The notes beneath the pieces are model-generated. The model was not told the DNA's origin. It did no database searches and saw nothing but the letters and a program-made list of their open reading frames with translations. The position numbers were made by a program, and so were the translations under genes. From Planctomycetaceae bacterium (GTDB lineage Bacteria > Planctomycetota > Planctomycetia > Planctomycetales > Planctomycetaceae): a DNA stretch of 64,000 nucleotides. Position 1 is the first letter of the stretch; each line of letters begins with the position of its first letter. The stretch covers positions 1 to 64,000 of the forward strand of contig JANSXP010000032.1 of the NCBI GenBank assembly GCA_024742875.1, in the 5' to 3' direction. Shown piece by piece: positions 56,092 through 64,000 of this stretch.

Positions 56092-57764
56092 TTTGCTTTT
56101 TGTTCAGCCAGTTGTTTGATCTTCTGGATTTCCGCATTACGAGCGTTCCGGCGTTCATCACTGAAGAAGTTGTTCACCGTACTTTCGATGCCGTTGCACT
56201 GATTTTTGATCAGTCGCGTCCCCAGCCGTTTTTTCTCTGCTTTCGACATCGCGGCCACCCGAATGTTGCTGATCCGTTCGAGGAACTCATTCTTCGATGG
56301 TACAGCGTCGTATCGGTTAAACAACGCTGTGACTTCTTCGGTATTGCCGTCGCCTGCCAGTTTTTTGGCACGAGCCAGCAGCACCCCTCTCAGGGCGATT
56401 GCATCAATCAGATCATCAGCCAGTAACTGCAGTTCGCCTTCCACTTCCAGCCGGACAGAATCATCAGGCAGCTGAATGGTGTCAAAGGGAATCAGGCCAG
56501 GAGCGTAGGGTACACGCGCCAGCAGCGACGTGCCGCTGTAAACACGAATCCAGAACGTGGGATGGTTTTCCCGACGCTGGATGATCACCTCACCATTGCG
56601 ATCGCTGACCAGTTTGGTCTGCTCACCGTCTTCCTCGTCCTTGTAATAGAGCTGATAGGCCAGTGCCAGACGATGGGAGATCAGGGGCTTGTCGGGGCGA
56701 GATCGCAGGACCAGTCGCACGCGACTTTCGTCTGCGGTGGCCCGCTGACGCACGGCAAAATGCTCCTGACTGCGACCCTTGCCGCCAAACGGCGAAATCC
56801 TGGGATTCAGGTGTGTCAGGTAGAACGCTTCCACCAGACCGCGAGAAACTTCCGTGTCGACTCTCAGAACTTTCAGGTACGTCAGCGTGATGGCTTTCAG
56901 TCCCTGCAGAGCACGCGGATTGCGGCGTTCCATCTGCCGAATAAACGGACGCAGCACGTCACCTTCCTGCACCTGAGTGGCGGAAGGATCGGGGGGAATG
57001 ATTTCACCGGCCTGTGTCTGCATCACCATGGTGGCGCGATTGTCATCCCCGTCAATTCTTCGTTGAAACAGCAGACACGGGCGAAAACTGTCACGCAGCA
57101 ACCGCGTGATGGTGGGAGCCAGCAGCGAGTAAGACACCACCTGCTCAGAGTAGCTGGCTGTGATTTCATGGATTCTCAGATCCGCTTCGCGTACCGCGAC
57201 CAGAAAGCCATTGCTGTGATTCTCCACCGAGACCAGGAACACCTTGTGCCAGTCGATTTCTGTGTAGCGTTCCGACAGACCGTCCCATGTAATGCTCTCC
57301 AGCTTCTGCCGATTGCCCGGCGACAGCCAGAGACTGTCTTCCACTGCCTGATCCCAGACATCGCCGTACATACGCTCGATGGCGCGGTCAATGTCGGCGA
57401 TCAGCTGTGTACGCAAACGTTCCTCCGGCAGGCAGTCCGGTGCGAATCCCGTGGTCACCAGCACTTCATACGGGCGAATCTTGAACGGCAGCTGTTCCGC
57501 GGGTACAGCCGGAGCTGCGGGGGCAGCTTTTTCATCGCCCTGCTCTGCGGATGTCGTGTTGTCTTCCGCCGTCGACTGTTTGGCGGGCTGATCCGCCGGA
57601 ACGGCGGGCTGATCCGCCGGAACGGCGGGCTGATCCGCCGGAACGGCGGGCTGCTGGGCACCCGGGGTTTCCTGGGCGCCGACGGAGGGCAGCAAACTAC
57701 AGATGAGCAGACCACAAAGAGCGAAACGGTGAATGTGGAGCCCGAGAAAAGAAGTTTCAGTCAT
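56088..57764 (-). CDS. Secreted protein of unknown function, coupled to proB
   Basis: 558 residues from the ATG at 57764, which overlaps the stop of the gene before it by four bases (ATGA). A signal peptide (TSFLGLHIHRFALCGLLICS) is followed by a low-complexity linker with three exact copies of AVPADQP (a 21-base DNA repeat at 57587-57649). About 450 residues follow with no family I recognise. Beta-rich stretches occur (FKIRPYEVLVTTGFAPD, VFLVSVENHSNGFLVAVRE), and a Lys/Arg-rich helical C-terminus (ERRNARNAEIQKIKQLAEQ). The tight spacing says it works with the SBP-like protein upstream. Confidence 0.8.
   Translation of the reverse strand: MTETSFLGLHIHRFALCGLLICSLLPSVGAQETPGAQQPAVPADQPAVPADQPAVPADQPAKQSTAEDNTTSAEQGDEKAAPAAPAVPAEQLPFKIRPYEVLVTTGFAPDCLPEERLRTQLIADIDRAIERMYGDVWDQAVEDSLWLSPGNRQKLESITWDGLSERYTEIDWHKVFLVSVENHSNGFLVAVREADLRIHEITASYSEQVVSYSLLAPTITRLLRDSFRPCLLFQRRIDGDDNRATMVMQTQAGEIIPPDPSATQVQEGDVLRPFIRQMERRNPRALQGLKAITLTYLKVLRVDTEVSRGLVEAFYLTHLNPRISPFGGKGRSQEHFAVRQRATADESRVRLVLRSRPDKPLISHRLALAYQLYYKDEEDGEQTKLVSDRNGEVIIQRRENHPTFWIRVYSGTSLLARVPYAPGLIPFDTIQLPDDSVRLEVEGELQLLADDLIDAIALRGVLLARAKKLAGDGNTEEVTALFNRYDAVPSKNEFLERISNIRVAAMSKAEKKRLGTRLIKNQCNGIESTVNNFFSDERRNARNAEIQKIKQLAEQKAK
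57587..57649 (-). repeat. 21-base tandem repeat, three exact copies
   Basis: GCTGATCCGCCGGAACGGCGG occurs at 57587-57607, 57608-57628 and 57629-57649, encoding the AVPADQP peptide three times in the secreted protein. Confidence 0.9.
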
Positions 57765-60328
57765 GGTTTCACCAGCCAACGTTCGATGTCCTGATAAACG
57801 CTCAGCGGACGTGCTGCAAATCCGGCGATGTTGCGCTGTAAAGCGATATAGGAGTCCAGCTCCCACAGCGGTATGATGAACGCTTGCGCGGCGATCTGAC
57901 GGTGGATGCGAAACAGACGTGTTTCGGCATCTTTAAAGCTCGTCGCGTAATCCAGATTGATCAGCTCCTGTCTCATCCAGTCTGGATAGCCCGACAGTCG
58001 ATCGACGTCAAACTTGTCGTCGGTCAGCATCAGACCCCACAGATCCAGCAGTGGTTCCTGCATGCGGACTGTGCGATACATCAGGTCCCAGTCGTCATCT
58101 CCCAGCTTATCACCGGGGGAATCTGACGGAATCAGTTCGATGTCATATTCCAGCAGCCGCCAGCGTTTGATCAGCTGTTCGGCGGCCAGCATCGAGACTT
58201 CGTCTGATGGGCAGATCATTCGCAGTCTGGGAAGTTCAATGTCTGCTGCACAGGCACGGATCTGTGCGGCGTTATCGATGCGGAAAGCTTCTTCGTCCCA
58301 GTCTTCCTTTGCAGCCAGCGCGGCCGCTTTGGCATCGGCCACAAACTGCTGCTTGACTGGCACTCGCAGCTGTTCGCGGGCCGCCAGTCGGAGCAGGTAA
58401 GACAGATACAAATCATAGGTGGGAGGATCCACAAGTGGGCTGTTGGCATAGCTGCCCGAACGCCACGGAGCGCTGGCAGGTCGGCCGTACTTCATTTCGG
58501 GATCCCGCAGAATGACTTTCTTCAGCAGGTTTTCCCGATCGACACCAAACGAAAGACCGCGTCGCAGCTGAGCACTGCGGACCGTTTCGGAGTACGGGTT
58601 GAACACAATCACGTCCGTTCGCGGGATCGCGTACTGCTGCACAAAAGCCAGACCCGACCCTTTGAAAATGTCAATCTCCCACGGCCGCAGTTCGGGCAGC
58701 ACGTCGACTTCACGCCGACGAAATGCCTGAATCTCGTCGTGACGGTCCGTGTATTTTGTTTCGATGATTTCAGCGACGTGGTACTGCGTGGGAATCAGGC
58801 CGTCCGGCTCCGGCACCACGCGGCGATAGATTCGCTGCTGCGGCTGGTTGTCGGCCAGTTGAAATCGCGTGGACAGCAGGTCTGCCGAGTCGTTCTGCAG
58901 AGTGACTTCCGAGTCGACGGGAAATCGAAACAGGGCTTCCAGATTCATCGGCACTCGATTGAAGCTGATGTTCAGCTCTCGCGGTGATCGCACCGAAAAC
59001 GCCTTTACGAATGACGCCAGTCGCGGATTGAACGAGGGCAGATCGGGATTCAGCAGGTTGTTCAGCGCACCGGCCACCTGATTGGCGGTCAGGACCGGCT
59101 GGCTGCGAAAATAGGGTCGTGTTTCCTTGAGCGTAAACACGACCTCGCGGCCCAGGTCCGTGGGGTCCCAGATGTCAAAAAACGAGGACTGATAGTACGT
59201 CAGTTCGTCAGCCGAGGCGGCTTCGAACAGTGACACCGTGGTCAGGTTTTCGTGTCGCAGCTCGGCGCTTTGTGGCACGGGCGAGACGTTCTGCTCGCCG
59301 GAAAAACGACGCACGGCCACACGCAGCGTCTGGTAGCGACTCAGGTAGCGGGAGACTTCGGCAATTTCATTGGACGAAAGGTCCGCCCAGATGCGGCGGG
59401 CTTCCCGTGCGGCATCCGCCGCAGAGCGGTGTTCGCCGCTGTCAGCCAGTCGCCTTGCTTCGGTCAGGTACTCGAGTGATTTGCCACGCAGCTGAGTGGT
59501 CCACTTGCTCACCACAGAATGCTGCGGGAAGTAGCGGGACAGTCGCTTAAGAAGGTATTGCCCTTTGTTGTATTGGTCTGCCGCAATGGCGTCTGCCACC
59601 AGACCATCAATCGTCCGGCCCATCAGGACGGGCAGCTGCTCGTTGGCCAGGTTTCGCTGAGCCAGTTCGTCCATCAGAGCGAGCGCCGCATACGGTTCGT
59701 TCTCGTCCAGCTTCAGCTGAGCTTCGGTGATCAGCAGATTGTCAAACCTCGGTGTGGACTCTTCCCAGTTAGGGGCCCGGCGATCGACCACCAGCATCAT
59801 CTGGTAAGCTCGGGCGATCTCCCCCTGATCCAGCAACTCATCCACGCGCCACAGCATCAGTCGCTCAAAAGAAATGACTTTCTGGACCTGATTGAGCGGC
59901 AGCAGCAGGTCTTCGGCCTGGTTTTCGGGCAGACTCAGTGTCAGCTTTCGTAACTGCTCCAGGCGATTGCGACGGGCCGTGCGTTCCTCACGACTGCCGC
60001 CCCGCTGGCCTTCCAGTTTCGTGCGTTCGGCTTCAATTTTCTTCAGGGTGTCCGGGCGGGGGTACACAGGTGTGGACACGATCACGCGATCGTCCTTCAG
60101 GACAATCCAGTCCACTTCATCCCCACTGTCAGCCGCGTCCATCAGATCCTTGAAGCTGGGGATCTGCTGCATCATCTCGTCGATTTTCGGCAGCTCATCG
60201 TCCTGCGCCCGGACGGGCACAGTCAACAGCACGTTCAGCGTGACAAACGCGACCATGGCAGAGACTGTGGTACGACACCTCGCGGCGGTACGCACCTGAG
60301 GCGAAAATTCTGCTGACTGCTTCGTCAT
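57761..60328 (-). CDS. Solute-binding-protein family 5-like protein with helical N-terminal region
   Basis: 855 residues from the ATG at 60328 (the frame extends upstream but this starts the signal peptide, ending VRA near residue 42). Residues 45-330 are mostly helical, with a coiled-coil-like Arg/Glu stretch (EERTARRNRLEQLRKL) and TPR-like blocks. From about 335 to the end it follows the family 5 (oligopeptide/nickel) periplasmic binding-protein pattern. Typical blocks are FDIWDPTDLGREVVFTLKE, PVLTANQVAGALNNLL, VIVFNPYSETVRSAQLRRGL, then SFGVDRENLLKKVIL, and a C-terminal QAFIIPLWELDSYIALQ. No ABC permease or ATPase gene is nearby. It therefore probably binds a ligand for sensing or for another machine. 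The gene after it overlaps by four bases. Confidence 0.85.
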   Translation of the reverse strand: MTKQSAEFSPQVRTAARCRTTVSAMVAFVTLNVLLTVPVRAQDDELPKIDEMMQQIPSFKDLMDAADSGDEVDWIVLKDDRVIVSTPVYPRPDTLKKIEAERTKLEGQRGGSREERTARRNRLEQLRKLTLSLPENQAEDLLLPLNQVQKVISFERLMLWRVDELLDQGEIARAYQMMLVVDRRAPNWEESTPRFDNLLITEAQLKLDENEPYAALALMDELAQRNLANEQLPVLMGRTIDGLVADAIAADQYNKGQYLLKRLSRYFPQHSVVSKWTTQLRGKSLEYLTEARRLADSGEHRSAADAAREARRIWADLSSNEIAEVSRYLSRYQTLRVAVRRFSGEQNVSPVPQSAELRHENLTTVSLFEAASADELTYYQSSFFDIWDPTDLGREVVFTLKETRPYFRSQPVLTANQVAGALNNLLNPDLPSFNPRLASFVKAFSVRSPRELNISFNRVPMNLEALFRFPVDSEVTLQNDSADLLSTRFQLADNQPQQRIYRRVVPEPDGLIPTQYHVAEIIETKYTDRHDEIQAFRRREVDVLPELRPWEIDIFKGSGLAFVQQYAIPRTDVIVFNPYSETVRSAQLRRGLSFGVDRENLLKKVILRDPEMKYGRPASAPWRSGSYANSPLVDPPTYDLYLSYLLRLAAREQLRVPVKQQFVADAKAAALAAKEDWDEEAFRIDNAAQIRACAADIELPRLRMICPSDEVSMLAAEQLIKRWRLLEYDIELIPSDSPGDKLGDDDWDLMYRTVRMQEPLLDLWGLMLTDDKFDVDRLSGYPDWMRQELINLDYATSFKDAETRLFRIHRQIAAQAFIIPLWELDSYIALQRNIAGFAARPLSVYQDIERWLVKP

Positions 60329-60434
60329 GCGATGCTCTTTCAACACTCCAGAAGTCTTCACAGCCGTTTGGCCTTTCGAACAATGCACCGGCTCTAAAGC
60401 ATCGATCGCCTGCGGGCCAGGCCCGTCAGAACAT

Positions 60435-63400
60435 CTAGTTGACAATGTCTTCCACACTGTACAGGCTGCCGTCGAGTCCAATGACGATCAGTGAGGAGCC
60501 AACAACGATCGGACCTCGCTGTGCCTGCTGGCCGAGCTGGATCGTCCTGTTCGTGGCGTTGCCGCTGGCGTCCAGCAGCATCACTGTGCCATCAGAAAGG
60601 CAGATGACGAAGCCGCCGCCATTGACCGAAACAGGAGCACCGACCAGAAAACGACCATTCAGGTCGATGCCTCCGGTCTGCTGGAGCCCACTGGCGGCCG
60701 AATACACCTGCAGTTTTTTGCGTCGCACCTGCACAAAGAAGTGTCCGTTGGACGCTGTTGGGGCAGCACTGGGGACACCGCCCAGCGAGACTTCAGCAAG
60801 AATCTCCAGTGTGGCTGTCGACATCAGCTGCAGGTTGCCCTCGGACGTCGCTGCACACAGATATTCGCCGTCCACAGCAGGGGCAAAGTCGACCGTTTGA
60901 CTCAGCGGTGTTTTGCTGACTTCAAACAGATGCGGCGATGGACTGGTGCGATACTCCACACGGATGGCTTCGTTGCTGCCCGTGATGGCCAGAGCCTGAA
61001 TGTCGCTGAGGGCCACCAGGGACTTCCAGGAAGCCTGCCCCTGCACACTTTGTGCAGCCCGATAATCCTCGACGCGACCGCGACGATCGGCCGTCAGGTG
61101 CAGGCGACCGGGGACCGCCACTAAAGCCCCCTGCCCCATCGACACAGGTTCGGTTTCAGGTGTGCCAGGGAGCGACCACTTTTGTTCCAGCTGTCCGGAG
61201 GTCGTAAATGTCCACAGCGAAGGCTCGTCGCCACCGCAGTAGGACACGGTGCGACCATCCCGCAGCGTGGTGCCGCCGATCTGGTCCTGCAGTTTCTCAG
61301 GAATGTTGTAGCGACTGATGCGATCAGTGATGAATTCGCCGCTCTGAATTTTGGCCAGCGGAATTCGGAACACTTCACCAAAGTCACCCACGGCAATCAT
61401 TGATTCGCGTGAGTCTGACGGTCCGGCGGCCACAACATTGGTGCCAATGACGGTTCGCCACTGTCCCACCATCTGCTGCGGGTCAACTTTGGTGAAAAAG
61501 ACGGACGAAGAAAACGACTCGTTTGTCGTGACAAACACGTTTTGATCGAGGAACTGAATCGGCTGCAGATGCTGCCCTTCGGCCGCGATTTCAGAATCCA
61601 GTTCCAGCGCGTTTGTTCTTAGTCGGAATTTTCGCAGGTCCTGACCGGCCATCCACAGCTGTCCGCCGGGGCCAGCTCGCAGAAAGGTCCGGGAAATGGT
61701 GGCGTTTTCCAGCTGATTGGCGCCTTTGCGTGAAATCGGCGGATTAGCATCCACCTGATCGTCCACACTGAAGGCCGTGACGCGCTGCGGCGTGGAAGGC
61801 ACAAACAGGTCCGGGCCCCGCAGCAGGCACTCTCCGGTGACCTGACCTTCGACGTATTCTTCATAGACAGACGTCAGGCCTCCGTCGTCTGCCAGTCGCA
61901 AAACCCGCAGACGGCAGCGTTCCGCTTCGTTGTCGCAAATCAGATACACGCCCCCCATGGTCAGGATGGGAGCTTCGATGCTGCCGATCTCATGCGGGAC
62001 GTATGACACCTTTTTGCATTCCAGCGGATTGATGCTCAGCGTATAGACAACCGAACTGTCGCCGGCGATCAGCATATGTTTCTTGTCCGCCGCAATGGCG
62101 GGTGGTCCCACAATCCCCCGCTGGAAACGAACCTTCGCCACTGCACGACCTGTGCCGACAGAAATCTGCCACAGTTCGCTGGCCTCGGCCGTGACGGTGG
62201 TCAGGTAGATCTGCTGCTGAAAAACAATCGGACGTCCTTCCGGCGGGGGAATCTTCTGCCGCCAGATCAGACTGCCGTCTTTCTGGTCGAGCATCATCAG
62301 TTCCTCTGTCACCGTCCGATAGACGAGCAGCGCCGGACGAGACGCATCGACCGTCATTGGCGTAAAGGCCTGTCGCTGACCTAGGTTCTGCCCCAGATTG
62401 CGTTTCCACAGCGGCTGTCCGGTCTCAGAATCCAGCCCGTAACAACTGTCCACGCCGACAGCAAATACCCGTCGTCCCTGAGACACCTGATCAACGGTCG
62501 CCTGCGTTCGCAGTGCCAGCGAGGCCGACTTTCGCAGGTCTGAGGTGGCGTCTTCGGTGGCGGCATCCACCCCCAGCTTTTCGGCGGATGTGAGTTCCAG
62601 CTCTTTCGTGAGGATCTCCTGCAGGACTTTGGCGACATCTGCATCTTTGCTGAGAATCGGGTAACGCGTCACCAGGCTTTCCCGTGACTTAAACGCGCCC
62701 GCCATGTCGCCCACTTCGATGAAGCCACGGATTTCCTTCACGGCCGAATCGAGTACATTCTGTTTCAAAATGGCGGCTTCCGCTTTGTCCTGCAGCCGTC
62801 GAATTTCTTCCGTCAGTGAGATGGGAATGTCTTCCGCGGAAAACTGTTCCATCAGCTTGGCGGCCGCTCGACTGTCATCCAGCGGTTCCTGCTCACGCTG
62901 ATCTTCGGCAACGATGGCCCCCACCCGAGCGAAGTGCTCTGAGAAACGACGCACGTCTTCTCGCTCTTCGGCAAAGGACGGGTAATCGCGACACACCGAG
63001 ATAAACTCGGTCAGTTCCTCCATCGCCTCCTTCACGCCGCTGGGCGTGAAGGATTCGGCTGCGACAAACTTGAGCACCTTGGACTTGTGCTTGCCGATCC
63101 GAGCTGCTTCTTCGTACTCCCCGTCAGGGTAGGACTCCAGAAACTTCTCGAAAAGGATTTCGGCTTCCGGATAGGCCTTCTGCTTCAGCTTGTCAGCGGC
63201 CGCATTGAACGCCCGCTGCTCACTGGCAGACAGCAGCATGATGAAAAATACGAGAGCCAGCACGGCCAGTCCGGCGATGGCCCCCGCCATCACCATGACG
63301 AACGGCGACTTCCGGACTTCTTCCTCACCCGGACGAGACGCCCCGCCCTTCAGGCGATCGCCGAATTCCGTGAGGCGACCACGCTGCAGCTGTTTGCGAC

Positions 63401-63551
63401 CGCGATCGATTTCTGCTTCGTCCTCGTCGACTTCCTCGACATCTTCGACATCGTCAAACTCATCGACTTCTTCAATGTCGTCGTCCAGTTCTTCGATTTC
63501 TTCGTAGTCGTCGTAATCTTCGTAGTCATCTGCCGGCACGTGAGCACCCAA
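60435..63551 (-). CDS. Membrane-anchored PQQ-type propeller with acidic cytoplasmic tail
   Basis: Up to 1,038 residues. The open frame starts at a TTG (63551); a GTG four codons later is equally possible, and neither has a clear ribosome site. Residues 8-50 are almost all Asp, Glu, Tyr and Val (an acidic tract). A basic stretch and one transmembrane helix follow at about 84-107 (VMVMAGAIAGLAVLALVFFIML). A helical, TPR-like segment comes next (EILFEKFLESYPDGEYEEAARIG). PQQ-like repeats run to the end (GLDSETGQPLWKRNLGQ, DQKDGSLIWRQKI). Topology: acidic tail inside, propeller outside. It lies 56 bases downstream of exbD and 106 bases upstream of the SBP-like gene. Confidence 0.85.
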   Translation of the reverse strand: MGAHVPADDYEDYDDYEEIEELDDDIEEVDEFDDVEDVEEVDEDEAEIDRGRKQLQRGRLTEFGDRLKGGASRPGEEEVRKSPFVMVMAGAIAGLAVLALVFFIMLLSASEQRAFNAAADKLKQKAYPEAEILFEKFLESYPDGEYEEAARIGKHKSKVLKFVAAESFTPSGVKEAMEELTEFISVCRDYPSFAEEREDVRRFSEHFARVGAIVAEDQREQEPLDDSRAAAKLMEQFSAEDIPISLTEEIRRLQDKAEAAILKQNVLDSAVKEIRGFIEVGDMAGAFKSRESLVTRYPILSKDADVAKVLQEILTKELELTSAEKLGVDAATEDATSDLRKSASLALRTQATVDQVSQGRRVFAVGVDSCYGLDSETGQPLWKRNLGQNLGQRQAFTPMTVDASRPALLVYRTVTEELMMLDQKDGSLIWRQKIPPPEGRPIVFQQQIYLTTVTAEASELWQISVGTGRAVAKVRFQRGIVGPPAIAADKKHMLIAGDSSVVYTLSINPLECKKVSYVPHEIGSIEAPILTMGGVYLICDNEAERCRLRVLRLADDGGLTSVYEEYVEGQVTGECLLRGPDLFVPSTPQRVTAFSVDDQVDANPPISRKGANQLENATISRTFLRAGPGGQLWMAGQDLRKFRLRTNALELDSEIAAEGQHLQPIQFLDQNVFVTTNESFSSSVFFTKVDPQQMVGQWRTVIGTNVVAAGPSDSRESMIAVGDFGEVFRIPLAKIQSGEFITDRISRYNIPEKLQDQIGGTTLRDGRTVSYCGGDEPSLWTFTTSGQLEQKWSLPGTPETEPVSMGQGALVAVPGRLHLTADRRGRVEDYRAAQSVQGQASWKSLVALSDIQALAITGSNEAIRVEYRTSPSPHLFEVSKTPLSQTVDFAPAVDGEYLCAATSEGNLQLMSTATLEILAEVSLGGVPSAAPTASNGHFFVQVRRKKLQVYSAASGLQQTGGIDLNGRFLVGAPVSVNGGGFVICLSDGTVMLLDASGNATNRTIQLGQQAQRGPIVVGSSLIVIGLDGSLYSVEDIVN

Positions 63552-63607
63552 CTGTTATGTGTTGTTCAGTGATTGGTTCCAGGCTGACACAGGCATGTCA
63601 GCGTCCG

Positions 63608-64000
63608 TTAGTTGATCTCTTCGATTTTGGGATTGATCTTGTCGAATCCCGCCTGTGCGGCGGCGTCTGCCACCACGATTCGGCGTTCGTGCAGGGAATC
63701 CGGATCGATCCTCAGCAGCAGTTCCGCAGATTCCGAAGATGATCGCTCATTCTTCAAAGCGCTGACCACGGCATCGTACGAGGGGCATTCCACATCGTTG
63801 ACCCAGATCGTGTTGTCGGGGTAAATCGTCGCTTCCACAGAAGCGATGTCTTCCGGAGGAGACACAGTCGTGGCCGCTTCGTCAGACTTTGGTGGATCAG
63901 CGTCAATCTTCTTCTGCAGATTGAAAGAGGCCGTGATCATGAAGAAGATCAGCAACAGGAATGTCACATCCACCATCGGTGTCAGGTCCATTTCCTCAAA
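63608..64000 (-). CDS. exbD: ExbD/TolR-type biopolymer transport protein (5' end cut by window edge)
   Basis: 131 codons are visible; the frame is open through base 64000. The ExbD signature is complete: EEMDLTPMVDVTFLLLIFF has the proton-pathway Asp within the single transmembrane helix. A periplasmic domain follows (VEATIYPDNTIWVND, LLRIDPDSLHERRIVVADAA). The ATG at 63991 is internal by homology (the family has a short cytoplasmic stretch before it), so the true start lies outside the window. ExbD works with an ExbB/TolQ-type channel, expected just upstream on this strand. It appears to lead the operon that includes the propeller, the SBP-like protein, the unknown secreted protein and proB. 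Confidence 0.93.
   Translation of the reverse strand, partial: FEEMDLTPMVDVTFLLLIFFMITASFNLQKKIDADPPKSDEAATTVSPPEDIASVEATIYPDNTIWVNDVECPSYDAVVSALKNERSSSESAELLLRIDPDSLHERRIVVADAAAQAGFDKINPKIEEIN

Overview
The window looks like a chromosomal segment of a planctomycete (class Planctomycetia). The evidence is the gene content: a cytochrome c/DUF1549/DUF1553 protein paired with a DUF1501 protein, DUF1559 proteins with and without a prepilin leader, a Ser/Thr kinase carrying a formylglycine-generating-enzyme-like tail, a C-x-P-x-R sulfatase, secreted PQQ-type beta-propellers, type B L31, and a very large Gly-rich secretin with N-terminal repeats. The DNA is moderately GC-rich by eye. Many genes lack a good Shine-Dalgarno sequence, and several use GTG or TTG starts. 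I saw no tRNA, rRNA, CRISPR array, transposase or phage gene, so this is resident chromosome rather than an island.

Layout. 1-9.8 kb: dnaE (minus, running off the left edge), a small membrane protein, two tandem DUF1559-like proteins, a DUF2306 membrane protein, an acidic secreted protein and a zinc-ribbon/kinase/FGE fusion. 10-15.7 kb: a STAS protein, the replication/repair cluster dnaX-ybaB-recR, then rpoN and a small winged-helix protein. 15.8-24.8 kb: a sulfatase, the translation and cell-wall cluster rpmE2-prfA-prmC-murA, a small secreted protein, fabH and an SDR oxidoreductase. 24.9-31 kb: nnrE, an endonuclease/phosphatase-family protein, a prepilin-like DUF1559 protein, small exported proteins and a repeat-rich secreted protein with a receiver-like tail. 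31-41 kb: the DUF1549/1553-DUF1501 pair, lysA, a lipoprotein alpha/beta hydrolase and a DUF2079 membrane protein. 41-54 kb: the secretin, a thioesterase, a Cys-rich exported protein, a membrane-anchored unknown, twin PQQ propeller proteins and a TPR-like protein. 54.9-64 kb: a minus-strand operon reading exbD (cut by the right edge), an acidic membrane-anchored PQQ protein, a solute-binding-protein-like protein, an unknown secreted protein and proB. The last three are joined by 4-base start/stop overlaps.

The most striking sequence-level signal is an uninterrupted run of ten A residues inside dnaX (11932-11941). Slippage by one base either way meets a stop within three codons, exactly at the boundary where a short gamma-like form would end. 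The best candidate for an undescribed multi-gene system is the ExbD/PQQ/solute-binding operon at the right end. Other notable points are a terminator for a convergent gene embedded in the 3' end of murA, a lysA stop codon lying in a 15-base tandem repeat whose other copies read serine, and a cluster of three hairpins downstream of the secretin gene.
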